A DNA stretch of 61,449 nucleotides from Acidimicrobiales bacterium (GTDB lineage: Bacteria > Actinomycetota > Acidimicrobiia > Acidimicrobiales > SHLQ01), in NCBI GenBank assembly GCA_020629375.1, contig JAHDDK010000009.1, positions 27,885-89,333 of the forward strand, written 5' to 3'. Of this stretch, positions 9,412 through 19,048 are shown piece by piece; position 1 is the first letter of the stretch, and each line of letters starts with the position of its first letter. The notes beneath the pieces were generated by a model. That model was not told where the DNA came from. It did not search any database and saw only the letters and a program-made list of their open reading frames with translations. The position numbers and the translations under genes were made by a program.

Positions 9412-9543
9412 TCGATCAGGGAGTCAGTCGATCGCCGCGTGATCGATCAGGGAGTCAGTCGATCGCCGCGTGATCGATCAGGGAGTCAGTCGATCGCTGC
9501 GTGATCGATCAGGGGGTCAGTCGATCGCTGCGTGATCGATCAG
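9399..9543. repeat. 31-bp tandem repeat spanning two convergent stop codons
   Basis: Units begin at 9399, 9430, 9461 and 9492, with a partial fifth at 9523. Each contains the perfect palindrome TGATCGATCA. The first copy supplies the TGA of the AAA ATPase gene (9409-9411) and the last partial copy supplies the TGA of the convergent molybdopterin oxidoreductase gene (9540-9542 on the minus strand). The first three copies are identical; the others differ by one or two bases. The array could act as a bidirectional transcription barrier or could be recent slippage; no function is shown. Confidence 0.93.
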
Positions 9544-11228
9544 GCGACTGTGATGTTGACGGCGTGGTATCCCTCTGCTCCATCGGGGGCGGGGGCCACC
9601 GGAATGGGTGATTGAGTGAATCCGGACTTGTCCGTGGCTCGGACGAGAGCGATCCACGAACCCGGTGTCGCGTCCCAATCGAGGCGCCACTGCACCCACG
9701 TCTCGTCGGACGTTGGGTCGCCGAGCGTTGCTGGCATCCACTCGGGTTCGGCGTCCGAGTTGTCGCTCGCCAGCACGGCGACTTCGACGGTGTCGATGCC
9801 GATCGTCGGCGACCACGCGATGCCGCCGAACGCAATGGACCCTGGTGCCACCTGTGCCCCGGAGCGCGGGACGTCGATTCGGGACTGAGTCTTGATGGGG
9901 CCTTCCTTCGACCACCCGCGAGGCATCCAGAAGCCGTCGACCGATTCCCAGTCGGTGATCGAGATTCGCTCGATCCATTTGGTGGCCGACACGTATCCGT
10001 AGAGGCCGGCGACGACGAGCCGTGCGGGGAAGCCGTGATCGACGGGTAGCGGTTCGCCGTTCATCTCGAGCGCGAGCATGGTGGTGCGACCGTCGTACGC
10101 GAGCTCCGTGGGGAATCCGCAGGTCCAGCCGTCCACGCTTCGGCTGAAGATCTGTGTGCCCGGCGTCGTCGGGTCGACGCCAGCTTCGTCGAGGAGGGTC
10201 GTGAGCGGAATGCCTCGCCACACCGCGTTGCCGACGAGGTCGCCGCCTACAGGATTGCTCACGCACGACAGCGTCACTTCAGCCTCGACCAAGTCCCGAG
10301 ACACGAGGTCGTCGTAGGTATAGATGACCTCCCGGTCCACCATCCCGTCGATCGTTAGCGTCCAGGTGTTCGGGTCAACCTGCGGCTTCACGAGGGCGGT
10401 GTCGATCAGGTAGAAGTCGTCTTGGGGAGAGATCGGCGTGATCCTCGGGGTGAGACCTTCGAGGTCGAAACCGGCCGCCGTCGGAGCGACGGTGGTCGCC
10501 GGCGCGGAGGTCGCGGGCTGGGCTGACGCCGTTTCGATGAGCGCGTCGCGGGCTCGCTCGCCTGCGCCGGTGCGCCCGACTCGACTCGCTCCAACGACGG
10601 CGATGGTGCCTGCCGCCGCGCCGCCGAAGGCCAGTAGTCGCCGTCGGTCAGTTGCCTGACTCAACGCGGTGCCCGGGATGATCACCCCGGCGGCATTGAC
10701 GGGTCGCTTCGAGAGGTGATGGAGCGTCAGATAGATGACGATGCCGACCACCGCAGCCAACGCGGCGACGGCGATCGAGGCGGCAACGTTGGTTCCGGGG
10801 AGTCGCGCCGATGCGACGGCGCCGACGATGCCGAACCCAACAAACATCGCTGCGACGGAGCGACGGCGCAATCGGATGCCGGCCACCCACCCGATGAGCA
10901 ACGCCACGACAACGATGCCCGTCAGCAGCAGCGGTTTCTGGAGCGAGCCAAGAAGGTTGATCGACCGGGCGACCACCGAACCGGGCGTCGCATCGATGAC
11001 GCCTTCCCCCACGGCGACGACGAGTGACGTCACCTGGTCACTTGCGCGATCGAGGAGCTCGCCAACAGCAAGGGCGGCTGCGGCGCCGAGCAGCCCGGCC
11101 CAACCCGCGCTCGCTGCCGGGACGACCGGCCCGACCGGTTGTCGCGGGTCGGCGTGATCGTTCGATGACGTCGAGGATTCATCACGGATCTCCTGCTGCA
11201 CAGCAGAGGTATCGGCGTCAAGAGTCAT
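9540..11228 (-). CDS. membrane-anchored molybdopterin-dependent oxidoreductase (sulfite oxidase family)
   Basis: About 562 residues from the ATG at 11228; a GTG at 11258 is possible and neither has a convincing ribosome site. The N-terminal third has several hydrophobic segments, and a final one preceded by DRRR (about residues 194-214) leads to a Pro/Thr/Ala linker. The C-terminal domain is the sulfite-oxidase molybdopterin fold: LSCVSNPVGG carries the molybdenum-ligand cysteine (C322), followed by NAVWRGIPL and DHGFPARLV. A dimerisation-like beta domain ends the protein. The catalytic domain is expected outside the membrane. No haem domain is present, and the substrate is unknown. It is divergent from rsgA by about 43 bp. 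Confidence 0.88.
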   Translation of the reverse strand: MTLDADTSAVQQEIRDESSTSSNDHADPRQPVGPVVPAASAGWAGLLGAAAALAVGELLDRASDQVTSLVVAVGEGVIDATPGSVVARSINLLGSLQKPLLLTGIVVVALLIGWVAGIRLRRRSVAAMFVGFGIVGAVASARLPGTNVAASIAVAALAAVVGIVIYLTLHHLSKRPVNAAGVIIPGTALSQATDRRRLLAFGGAAAGTIAVVGASRVGRTGAGERARDALIETASAQPATSAPATTVAPTAAGFDLEGLTPRITPISPQDDFYLIDTALVKPQVDPNTWTLTIDGMVDREVIYTYDDLVSRDLVEAEVTLSCVSNPVGGDLVGNAVWRGIPLTTLLDEAGVDPTTPGTQIFSRSVDGWTCGFPTELAYDGRTTMLALEMNGEPLPVDHGFPARLVVAGLYGYVSATKWIERISITDWESVDGFWMPRGWSKEGPIKTQSRIDVPRSGAQVAPGSIAFGGIAWSPTIGIDTVEVAVLASDNSDAEPEWMPATLGDPTSDETWVQWRLDWDATPGSWIALVRATDKSGFTQSPIPVAPAPDGAEGYHAVNITVA

Positions 11229-11271
11229 GAAGCTGAGTGTGTCAGAAGGCGGGGGCACTACAGTCGCTTCG

Positions 11272-12312
11272 ATGGAGCGTTCCGCGATTCTTCATCTCGG
11301 CTGGGACGCGGACTGGGAGTCTGCTCTCGACGATGCGGGGGTCGCCGGGGTGCCGGGTCGGATCACGCGGGTCGAACGTGGCGAGTCGGACGTGGCTACT
11401 GAGCGGGGCCTGTTGCGGGTGTTGTCGGATTCGACTCGATCGCAATCGGCGGTCGCTCCGGTGACCGGAGACTGGGTCGCCGTCGCGGACCTCGACGGCT
11501 CGCCGATCGTCGAGGTCGTGTTGCCGCGCCGCACGGCGCTCGTGCGGAGAGACCCCGGCGAACGTGAGGAGTACCAACCGCTCGCGGCGAACGTCGACGC
11601 CGTGTTCCTGGCTCACGGACACGACCGCCCGTTTCGTGAGGGAAAACTCGAGCGGTTTTTGGTGTTGGCGTGGAACTCGGGAGCAACCCCGGTCGTGATC
11701 CTGACGAAGTCAGATCTCGCCGCGTCTGGCGAAACGGCCGAGCTGGAGGCCGTCGTGTCGGCGGTCGCGCCGGAGGTCGAAGTGGTGGTGACGAGTACGG
11801 AGTCGGGGGAGGGTCTCGAACGGATCGCGGAGTTGCTCGATGGTGCGAAAACCGGTGCCATCCTGGGCGAATCCGGCGCCGGAAAGTCGACGTTGGTCAA
11901 TGCGTTGATCGGCGATGACATCCAGGAGACGGGACACGTCCGAAAGGGCGATGCCAAAGGACGCCACACCACGATCACCAGAGACCTGCTTGTGCTCAGC
12001 GGCGGAGGCCTGTTGATCGACACACCCGGTGTCCGCGCAGTGGGTCTCTGGGATGCCCACGACGCGCTGGCGCGGGTATTCGCCGACATCGTCGATGCCG
12101 CCGCGTCGTGCCGATTCAATGATTGCGCCCATGATGGCGAGCCGGGATGTGCGGTTCGTGCCGCGGTCGACGATGGTCGGATCGACCCCCGCCGTCTCGA
12201 GCGCCACCGGCTGATGGCTGCCGAGCTTGCCGAATCCGATCGACGTCAGGTCGAACGTGAACGAGGACGCAATCGCAAGGGAGCCCCGAAGGGCCGAGGG
12301 CGACGACGCTGA
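11272..12312 (+). CDS. rsgA: ribosome biogenesis GTPase RsgA (circularly permuted)
   Basis: A 346-residue GTPase that assists late 30S subunit maturation. Visible parts are an N-terminal OB-fold, the permuted G motifs with TKSD before the P-loop GESGAGKST (from residue 199), KGRHTT as switch region, DTPGVR, and a C-terminal zinc-binding Cys cluster (CRFNDCAHDGEPGC). A start at 11227 is open in frame but would overlap the start codon of the divergent gene; the ATG at 11272 keeps the usual N-terminus. ftsH follows 52 bp downstream on the same strand. Confidence 0.93.
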   Translation: MERSAILHLGWDADWESALDDAGVAGVPGRITRVERGESDVATERGLLRVLSDSTRSQSAVAPVTGDWVAVADLDGSPIVEVVLPRRTALVRRDPGEREEYQPLAANVDAVFLAHGHDRPFREGKLERFLVLAWNSGATPVVILTKSDLAASGETAELEAVVSAVAPEVEVVVTSTESGEGLERIAELLDGAKTGAILGESGAGKSTLVNALIGDDIQETGHVRKGDAKGRHTTITRDLLVLSGGGLLIDTPGVRAVGLWDAHDALARVFADIVDAAASCRFNDCAHDGEPGCAVRAAVDDGRIDPRRLERHRLMAAELAESDRRQVERERGRNRKGAPKGRGRRR

Positions 12313-12364
12313 CCGCCGAGTTTGCCGGTCACCATTGGGTCGAATCGGCCATGTTCGGGCACCC

Positions 12365-14251
12365 ATGGGTCGTTCTACCCTCGGGTTCGTGAGCAGCACG
12401 ACACGACTCCGCATCCTTCTCACCCTTCTCGCCCTGTCTTCGGCGTTTCTGGTGTTCGTTACGTTCGGCGGCGATGACGCACCGGTCGACGAACGACGCG
12501 ACGTCGCCTTCAGCGAACTGGTGACACTCGTCGAGTCCGACGTCGTGCTCGCGGTCGAGTTCGAACAGGGCACGGGCATGGTCGCCGCCACGCTTGAGTC
12601 GGGCGAGAGCGTTGAGTCCCGAATCCCTCCGGCGTTCGGCGACCAGTTCGTGGACACGCTGCTCGAGTCGTCGAACCAGATCGAGATCACCACCGTCCCG
12701 CCGCCAGCCGGTGGACGCGACTGGGCAACTTTCGTCTTCCGGATCTCGCCGCTCGTGCTGATGATCGTGCTCGTCTGGATGATCCTTCGCCGGATGAACG
12801 GTGGCGCCGCGCAGCGCAAGAAGTTCCGAGACCGGACCCGCAAAACCGGAGCCGAACTTCCGTCGGTCACGTTCGATGACGTTGCCGGATCCGACGAAGC
12901 GGTGACTGAGCTGTCGGAGATTCGTGACTTTCTGCTCGACCCAAAGCGCTTCTCGTCGATCGGCGCACGGATCCCGAAGGGGGTTCTGCTCTACGGACCC
13001 CCCGGAACCGGCAAGACACTGCTCGCCCGCGCCGTTGCCGGTGAGGCACAGGTGCCGTTCTACACGTTGTCCGGATCAGATTTCGTCGAGATGTACGCCG
13101 GTGTCGGCGCAAGCCGAGTCCGAGATCTCTTCGAGGAGGCGAAGAAAGAGGCGCCGGCGATCATCTTCGTCGATGAGATTGATGCCGTTGGACGTCACCG
13201 CGGCGGCGGAAGCGCAGGTAACGAGGAACGCGAGCAGACGCTCAATCAGTTGCTCGTCGAGATGGACGGTTTCGACGTGTCAACGGGCGTCATCTTCATC
13301 GCTGCGACGAATCGTCCAGACATTCTCGACCCGGCGCTCCTTCGCCCGGGTCGATTCGATCGACAGGTGGCGGTCGATCGCCCCGATGTTGATGGTCGCC
13401 GACGAATCCTCGAAGTCCATGCCGACGGCAAGCCTCTCGCAGCCGACGTCTCGGTGGAGACCATTGCGCGACGGACACCGGGTTTCACGGGCGCAGACCT
13501 CGCGAACTTGTTGAATGAAGCCGCGTTGCTCGCCGCACGTCGATCACGGTCGACGGTCGGGCACGCCGAACTCGACGATGCATTGGACCGGGTGATCGCT
13601 GGCCCCGAGAAGGGCTCAAACACTCTGTCTGAGCGAGAGAAGTACATCATTGCGTACCACGAGGCCGGTCACGCGATCGTCGGACACGTGCTCCCGAACG
13701 CCGATCCGATCCACAAGGTGTCGATCATCGCTCGCGGAAAGGCACTTGGTTGGACACTCGCGCTCCCCGAGCGAGACAAAGTCATGAAGAGCCGATCCGA
13801 GCTCGGCGATGAGATGGCGATGCTGCTCGGTGGACGCATCGCCGAAGAGATCATCTTCGGCGACCCGACGACGGGCGCGGCCAACGACCTCGAACGGGTG
13901 TCCGCGATCGCTCGGTCGATGGTCACCGAGTACGGCATGAGTCCGGCGCTCGGTCTTCAGAAGTTCGGTCGCAGCGTCGGCGAGTCGTATGCAGCATCAA
14001 CCGCTCGCAACTACTCCGATGAGCTGGCCTCCAAGATCGATGACGAGATCGCCTCGCTGGTCGAGCTGGCGGCTAACGAAGCACGCGAGATTCTCACACT
14101 GCATCGACCCGTTCTCGATCGGATGGCCGAAGCTCTGATCGAGTTCGAAACACTCGATACTGGCCAGCTGACCGAGATCTTTGCGGGCCTGCCCGTCTTC
14201 GAACCATCTGGCCGTCCGACTGTCGAACCGGTTGTTGCCGATCTTCGATAG
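12365..14251 (+). CDS. ftsH: ATP-dependent zinc metalloprotease FtsH
   Basis: A 628-residue membrane protease. An N-terminal membrane segment ([17 protein letters not shown]) and a second one after a short external domain anchor it. The AAA module has Walker A GPPGTGKT (211-218), Walker [12 protein letters not shown] and the SRH with LRPGRFDRQ. The peptidase has HEAGH (432-436) and a later acidic ligand region (GAANDLE). It degrades membrane and unstable cytosolic proteins. A GTG at 12389 is an alternative start. The gene sits downstream of rsgA with a short gap and may share its transcript. Confidence 0.93.
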   Translation: MGRSTLGFVSSTTRLRILLTLLALSSAFLVFVTFGGDDAPVDERRDVAFSELVTLVESDVVLAVEFEQGTGMVAATLESGESVESRIPPAFGDQFVDTLLESSNQIEITTVPPPAGGRDWATFVFRISPLVLMIVLVWMILRRMNGGAAQRKKFRDRTRKTGAELPSVTFDDVAGSDEAVTELSEIRDFLLDPKRFSSIGARIPKGVLLYGPPGTGKTLLARAVAGEAQVPFYTLSGSDFVEMYAGVGASRVRDLFEEAKKEAPAIIFVDEIDAVGRHRGGGSAGNEEREQTLNQLLVEMDGFDVSTGVIFIAATNRPDILDPALLRPGRFDRQVAVDRPDVDGRRRILEVHADGKPLAADVSVETIARRTPGFTGADLANLLNEAALLAARRSRSTVGHAELDDALDRVIAGPEKGSNTLSEREKYIIAYHEAGHAIVGHVLPNADPIHKVSIIARGKALGWTLALPERDKVMKSRSELGDEMAMLLGGRIAEEIIFGDPTTGAANDLERVSAIARSMVTEYGMSPALGLQKFGRSVGESYAASTARNYSDELASKIDDEIASLVELAANEAREILTLHRPVLDRMAEALIEFETLDTGQLTEIFAGLPVFEPSGRPTVEPVVADLR

Positions 14252-14311
14252 CGGAGCCTGAGCCGACGAGCGGCGGAGCCTCGGCCTCTGAGTCTTTGCG
14301 TTGGGCCCTCG

Positions 14312-16405
14312 TTGCCGACTAGGTCCAACGGCCCCTCCAGAAACCGGCCCGCAACTGCCGATTGCCTCGGTGTGTCTGCAGGCCCCAGCCCGACATCGGG
14401 TGCAACCGAACGGCTGACGTCGAGCTGGGCAGCTCGACCGGGAGCCGCGCTCGCGGTTCGCGCGGTGTTGTTTGTGGTGCCGGTGGTGTTGGGGTGGTTG
14501 GCGGTTCGGGTGTTGTCGTCGGTGTTTTGGCGTCCGGATGGTTGGGTGGGGACGGGTTTGTGGGTTGTGCAGGCGGTGTTGGTGGCGGGTGTGGTGACGT
14601 TGTTGGCGGGGCGTGTGGGTCAGCGGTTTGCGCCGTTGTCGACGTTGATGGCGATGACGTTGGTGTTTCCGGATCAGGCGCCGTCTCGGTTTGGGTTGGC
14701 GTTGCGTGCGGGGACGGTGGGGAAGTTGGTGGATGGGATTCCGGAGTTGTCTGGTGATGAGGGTGAGGCGGCGCGTCAGGCGGTGGAGTTGGTGGCGCGG
14801 CTGGGTGCGCATGATCGGTTGACGCGTGGGCATACGGAGCGGGTTCGGGCGTATGCGGAGATGATTGGTGTGGAGATGGGTATTTCGGGTGAGGAGTTGA
14901 ATCGGTTGCGTTGGGGGGTGTTGTTGCATGATGTGGGGAAGTTGACGGTGCCGCCGGAGGTGTTGAACAAGCCGGGTCGTCCGGATGAGGATGAGTGGGC
15001 GTTGTTGCAGTCGCATCCGGTGGCGTCGGGTCGGATTTTGGAGCCGTTGGCGGGGTTTTTGGGTCCGTGGGTTGGTGCGGCGACGGAGCATCATGAGCGT
15101 TGGGATGGGAAGGGGTATCCGGCGGGTTTGGCGGGGACGGAGATTTCGTTGGCGGGTCGTATTTGTGCGGTGGCGGATGCCTATGACGTGATTACGTCGA
15201 AGCGGTCGTATAAGGAGCCGTTGTCGGCGGAGGCGGCGCGTGAGGAGTTGGTGAGGTGTGCGGGTGGTCAGTTTGATGAGACGGTTGTTCGTGCGTTTTT
15301 GCGGGTTGGTTTGACGGAGCAGCGTCATCGGGCGGGTTGGTTTTCGTGGTTGGTGGAGTTGCCGAGTGTGTTTCGGGTGGCGTCGAATGTGGTTGCGGCT
15401 CCGGCGTCGTCGGTGGCAACCGCCGTCTCGGTCACCGCCGTGTCGACGGCTGCGGTCACCGGAGTCGTCGAAGTGCCCGAGCCGCCCGCGGCGATCGCCT
15501 TCGCCGACGAGGATCAGGCTGTCGAAGAAGGTGAATCCGAGAACCTGTCTGAGGTCGCCGACGTCGTGATCACGGCCCCCGAGGCGACGACGTCCACAGA
15601 GGCCCCCGCCGAGCCGGAGGTGTTCATCGCCGATACCCCGACCACGGTTGCGTCGACGACGACCGGCGTGCCGATCACGTCGACCACCGATGCGCCGACG
15701 ACGACCAGCACGACGACGACTTCGGTTGTACCAACCACGACGACCTCGGTTGCGCCAACGACGAGTACCACGACGACCTCGGTTGCGCCGACGACCTCCA
15801 CGACGACCTCCACCACGACGACCTCGGTTGCGCCGACGACCTCCACGACCAGCTCGACAACGACGAGCACCACGACAACAACAACGACCACCACCACAAC
15901 AACCACGACCACAACAACGACGGTGCCGCCTGCTCCTGTCACCGGTGACGGATTCACGCTTGTCGAACCAGGCGGGTTCGGAGGCCTCGACAACGGCGAG
16001 ACGGAGAACTCGACGGCCCTGGTGTTCTTCGAACGCGGCCCAGTCACGTTGTCCACTGGCCTGTGGGTCGAGGAGTATCCACTCGACCAGTGGCTGCCTG
16101 CCGACGATCACAACGCGCTCTTTCTGCCGGCCGGTACCTCGCTGTGCAGCTGGTTCGTCCACTTCGACGCCATCGGAAACACCGGTTCGGTAGATGTCGA
16201 GCTGGTCTTCGACAGTCCGGTGATCGGCATCGCTCCCCGCGCGAGTGATCTGTGGAACACGGCGGCCTTCGAACACCCCGCCGTTGCCTACGGACCGTAC
16301 GACGGGCTCGGAAATACCGATGCGTTCCGCCAAGGCGCCTTCAGCGTCGAGCTCGATCTCGCTACGTCATCACGCGACCAGATCCGGGTGTTGACCGCCT
16401 GTTGA
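14312..16405 (+). CDS. membrane HD-GYP phosphodiesterase with Thr-rich stalk and external domain
   Basis: Numbered from the TTG at 14312 (697 residues); a GTG at 14372 is also possible. Two membrane segments (~49-68, ~82-100) precede an HD-GYP domain with GHTERVRAY, HD at 206-207, HH at 260-261 and DGKGYP (265-270); all the metal-site motifs I know for this family are present, so cyclic-di-GMP hydrolysis is likely. An Ala/Val-rich hydrophobic segment (~355-386) follows, then a long Thr/Ser/Val stalk (~460-550) and a beta-rich C-terminal domain (~560-697), predicted outside the membrane. Codon use switches abruptly inside the gene at about 14462 and back at 15416. It could be an outside-in sensor; the ligand is unknown. 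Confidence 0.85.
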   Translation: MPTRSNGPSRNRPATADCLGVSAGPSPTSGATERLTSSWAARPGAALAVRAVLFVVPVVLGWLAVRVLSSVFWRPDGWVGTGLWVVQAVLVAGVVTLLAGRVGQRFAPLSTLMAMTLVFPDQAPSRFGLALRAGTVGKLVDGIPELSGDEGEAARQAVELVARLGAHDRLTRGHTERVRAYAEMIGVEMGISGEELNRLRWGVLLHDVGKLTVPPEVLNKPGRPDEDEWALLQSHPVASGRILEPLAGFLGPWVGAATEHHERWDGKGYPAGLAGTEISLAGRICAVADAYDVITSKRSYKEPLSAEAAREELVRCAGGQFDETVVRAFLRVGLTEQRHRAGWFSWLVELPSVFRVASNVVAAPASSVATAVSVTAVSTAAVTGVVEVPEPPAAIAFADEDQAVEEGESENLSEVADVVITAPEATTSTEAPAEPEVFIADTPTTVASTTTGVPITSTTDAPTTTSTTTTSVVPTTTTSVAPTTSTTTTSVAPTTSTTTSTTTTSVAPTTSTTSSTTTSTTTTTTTTTTTTTTTTTTVPPAPVTGDGFTLVEPGGFGGLDNGETENSTALVFFERGPVTLSTGLWVEEYPLDQWLPADDHNALFLPAGTSLCSWFVHFDAIGNTGSVDVELVFDSPVIGIAPRASDLWNTAAFEHPAVAYGPYDGLGNTDAFRQGAFSVELDLATSSRDQIRVLTAC
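14462..15415 (+). other. codon-usage island: third positions almost only G or T
   Basis: Within the HD-GYP gene, residues 51-368 use almost only NNG and NNT codons. Reading all codons of this block I find only three ending in C (AAC, GCC, GAC) and none ending in A; leucine is nearly always TTG. Immediately before (GCC GCG CTC) and after (GCA ACC GCC GTC) the usual C-rich codons return. The block covers the membrane segments and the entire HD-GYP domain but not the stalk or external domain. This looks like a separately inherited cassette recombined into the gene; see findings. Confidence 0.85.
15688..15921 (+). repeat. degenerate Thr-codon repeat encoding an extracellular stalk
   Basis: Stretches of ACG/ACC/ACA codons interleaved with repeated Thr-Ser-Val-Ala/Val-Pro units encode the Thr-rich linker of the HD-GYP protein; the last part is an almost pure Thr run. 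Repeats of this kind change length easily by slippage and usually make extended, flexible cell-surface linkers. Confidence 0.8.
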
Positions 16406-16597
16406 CCGAGAACGCCATAGCGCCATCGGGATAAGTCCAAAGAGCCTGTTCAGATTCTGACGAGGTGTGCCGTAGCCCGACTCATGTCTGGTCCGACCAC
16501 GGGCGCATCCGCCGAGCCCACTCGACCGGCCACGCCGAGCGGTGATAACCCGGGTGGTCGGTCGTGCGGTCGAGGGGCGTCATGGTCACGGTGTGAC

Positions 16598-17722
16598 TCA
16601 GCCCATTTTCGGGACCACGTAGTCGAGGCAGTTGGTCAGCGCCTCGATGTCGCTCGGTTCGATGCCGGGCATCATCGAGATCCGGAGCTGGTTCCGGCCG
16701 AGCTTGCGGTACGACTCGGTGTCGACGATGCCGTTCTGGCGAAGGATCTTCGAGATCGTCAGCGCGTCGAAGGCGTCATCGATGTCGATCGTCGCGACGA
16801 CGTGGGAGCGGAGTTCGGGATCGGACACGAACGGTGACGCCCAGTCGGTTCGCTCCGCCCAGCCGTACAGGGTGTCGGCTGATTGATCCGACCTCGACGC
16901 GGCGAATTCGAGGCCGCCGTTCTCGTTGCACCATTCGGTGTACTTGAGGGCGAGGTAGATCGTGGCGAGCGCAGGGGTGTTGTAGGTCTGGTCCTTCAGC
17001 GAGTTGTCCATTGCGGTCTTCAGGTTGAGGATCTCGGGCACCCAACGGTCCGTGGCGGCAATCGCGTCGATCCGCTCCATTGCGGCAGGCGAGCAGAGGG
17101 CCAGCCAGAGTCCGCCGTCGGAGCTGAAGCACTTCTGCGGGGCGAAGTAGTAGACGTCGGCGTTCGCGGGGTCGAAGCGCAGGCCACCGCCGCCTGAGGT
17201 GGCGTCGACGAGGGTCAGGCCGTCCGCACCGTCGGCACGAAGGACCGGCAGCGCGACGCCGGTCGATGTCTCGTTGTGGGGGTAGCAGTACACGTCGACA
17301 TCGGGGTTGGCGACGAGGCTCGGTGCCGTGCCCGGATCGCTTTCGATGATCTCGGGGTCGCCGAGGTGTGGCGCCAGAGTCGTGCACTTTGCGAACTTCG
17401 ACGAGAACTCGCCACACACGAGGTGTTGCGCACGATTCTCGATCAGTCCAAAGCTCGCGGCATCCCAGAAGAGCGTTGCGCCGCCGTTGCCCATCAAAAT
17501 CTGGTAGCCGTCGGGAGCGTTGAAGAACTCGAGCAAGCCGTTGCGTAGGGCGGCGACGACGAACTTCACACGGTCCTGGCGGTGGGACGTTCCGAGGAAC
17601 GAATCGGCTTCGTCGGCGAGCGCAGCAACGGCATCGGAGCGCACCTTTGAGGGTCCTGAGCCGAAGCGGCCGTCGACCGGGCGCATCGAGTCAGGAATCG
17701 TGATGTCTGGGATGGAGGTCAT
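16598..17722 (-). CDS. serC: phosphoserine aminotransferase (actinobacterial type)
   Basis: A 374-residue class V PLP aminotransferase that converts 3-phosphohydroxypyruvate and glutamate to phosphoserine and 2-oxoglutarate in serine synthesis. The N-terminus RPVDGRFGSGPSKV and the PLP lysine in YYFAPQKCFSSDGG (K197) fit the actinobacterial SerC branch. VDATSGGGGLRF supplies the PLP-contacting aspartate (D173). The ATG at 17722 is chosen; a GTG 30 bases upstream is open. It is divergent from the aspartate aminotransferase gene at 17813. Confidence 0.92.
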   Translation of the reverse strand: MTSIPDITIPDSMRPVDGRFGSGPSKVRSDAVAALADEADSFLGTSHRQDRVKFVVAALRNGLLEFFNAPDGYQILMGNGGATLFWDAASFGLIENRAQHLVCGEFSSKFAKCTTLAPHLGDPEIIESDPGTAPSLVANPDVDVYCYPHNETSTGVALPVLRADGADGLTLVDATSGGGGLRFDPANADVYYFAPQKCFSSDGGLWLALCSPAAMERIDAIAATDRWVPEILNLKTAMDNSLKDQTYNTPALATIYLALKYTEWCNENGGLEFAASRSDQSADTLYGWAERTDWASPFVSDPELRSHVVATIDIDDAFDALTISKILRQNGIVDTESYRKLGRNQLRISMMPGIEPSDIEALTNCLDYVVPKMG

Positions 17723-17812
17723 GGACGGTAGTTTCGCATCTGCGATCGACACACCGGTCGCTCGCCGCCAAGAAATACGTCACCCGAATCAACCTCGGAA
17801 TGGAGCGTCTCA

Positions 17813-19006
17813 ATGGGCCCCCGCATCTCGGACCGCGTCGGAGCGATCAACGAATCGGCCACCTTGGCCATCACCGCCAAGGCCAAGGCGCTCAAGGCCG
17901 CTGGCGAGCCGGTGATCGGCTTCGGTGCGGGCGAGCCGGACTTCGCGACTCCAGCCCACATCGTCGAGGCTGCCGTGGCCGCGTGCACCGATCCGGCCAA
18001 CCACAAGTACACGCCCGCCGCTGGCCTCCCCGAGCTGCGCGAAGCGCTCGCAGCCAAGACGTTGCGTGACTCCGGGTTCGTCTGCGAGCCAGCCAATGTG
18101 CTGGTGACCAACGGCGGCAAGCAGGCCGTCGCCAATGCGTTCGCCGTGCTGTGTGATCCGGGCGACGAAGTTCTGGTGCCCACGCCGTACTGGACGACCT
18201 ACCCCGAAGCGATCGGCCTGACCGGTGCGGTGACCGTGCCCGTCATGACGACGGTCGATAAAGGCTTCCGCACCTCTGTCGAGGACCTCGAAGCGGCCCG
18301 GACCGACAAGACGAAGGTGTTGCTCTTCGTGTCGCCGTCGAACCCGACCGGCGCCATGTACACGCGAGACGAGATCGAGGCGATCGGTCGGTGGGCGGCC
18401 GAGCACGATCTGTGGGTCGTGACCGACGAGATCTACGAACATCTCGTGTACGGCGACAACGAGCATCATTCGATGCCCGTTGTCGTCCCGGAGCTGGCCG
18501 ACAAGACCGTGATCCTGAACGGTGTTGCGAAGACCTACGCCATGACGGGTTGGCGTGTCGGCTGGATGATCGGGCCGACCGACGTCGTCAAGGCCGCCGC
18601 CAACCTCCAGTCGCACGTGACGTCCAACGTCAACAACGTCGCACAGAGGGCCACGATCGCCGCGGTGTCCGGTTCGCTCGATGCCGTCGCGGCGATGCGT
18701 GAAGCATTCGATCGTCGACGCCAGACGATGTACGCCATGCTGTCGTCGATTGATGGCGTCGTCATCGCCGAACCGCAAGGCGCCTTCTACGCGTATCCGT
18801 CCTTCGAGGGTGTGCTCGGCCGCGCCATCGGCGGTACGACGATCGACACGACACTCGACCTTGCCGCCGCTCTGCTGGAGCAGGCGAACGTCGCCATCGT
18901 GCCCGGCGAGGCATTCGGTGTCGGGGGCGCAGCACGCTTGTCGTTTGCCCTCGGCGACGACGATCTCGGCGAAGGCGTACAGCGCATCGTCGACTTCCTT
19001 GCCTGA
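17813..19006 (+). CDS. aspC: pyridoxal-dependent aspartate aminotransferase
   Basis: A 397-residue fold-type I class I/II aminotransferase of the aspartate aminotransferase Ib type. PLP contacts visible are SPSNPTGAM (N177), VTDEIYEHL (D205, Y208) and the Schiff-base lysine in [12 protein letters not shown] (K240), with the C-terminal substrate arginine in AARLSFA. A GGAG-like ribosome site sits about 9 bases before the ATG. It faces away from serC and is followed by the patB-type gene 42 bp downstream, so the three form an amino-acid metabolism cluster. Substrate range beyond aspartate cannot be read from sequence. Confidence 0.9.
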   Translation: MGPRISDRVGAINESATLAITAKAKALKAAGEPVIGFGAGEPDFATPAHIVEAAVAACTDPANHKYTPAAGLPELREALAAKTLRDSGFVCEPANVLVTNGGKQAVANAFAVLCDPGDEVLVPTPYWTTYPEAIGLTGAVTVPVMTTVDKGFRTSVEDLEAARTDKTKVLLFVSPSNPTGAMYTRDEIEAIGRWAAEHDLWVVTDEIYEHLVYGDNEHHSMPVVVPELADKTVILNGVAKTYAMTGWRVGWMIGPTDVVKAAANLQSHVTSNVNNVAQRATIAAVSGSLDAVAAMREAFDRRRQTMYAMLSSIDGVVIAEPQGAFYAYPSFEGVLGRAIGGTTIDTTLDLAAALLEQANVAIVPGEAFGVGGAARLSFALGDDDLGEGVQRIVDFLA

Positions 19007-19048
19007 CCGGTTTCGGTCCGTGCACCCGAGCGGTGGCACGATGAGTCC

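Noticed and set aside
9399..9543. CRISPR array or att site
   Set aside because: Contiguous 31-bp units without spacers; no integrase gene nearby.
14462..15415. The codon-usage island as an inserted mobile element
   Set aside because: No terminal repeats, target duplication, transposase or att-like site flanks it, and the reading frame and domain continue across both edges; homologous recombination or unusual mutation fits better.
13997..16333. A 778-codon minus-strand frame opposite ftsH and the HD-GYP gene
   Set aside because: It is the complement of two well-supported genes and stays open because of the skewed codons and Thr repeats; the translation is low-complexity Arg/His/Thr-rich.
16406..16597. 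A gene or RNA in the gap between the HD-GYP gene and serC
   Set aside because: No credible frame, RNA-like fold or repeat found in these 192 bases.
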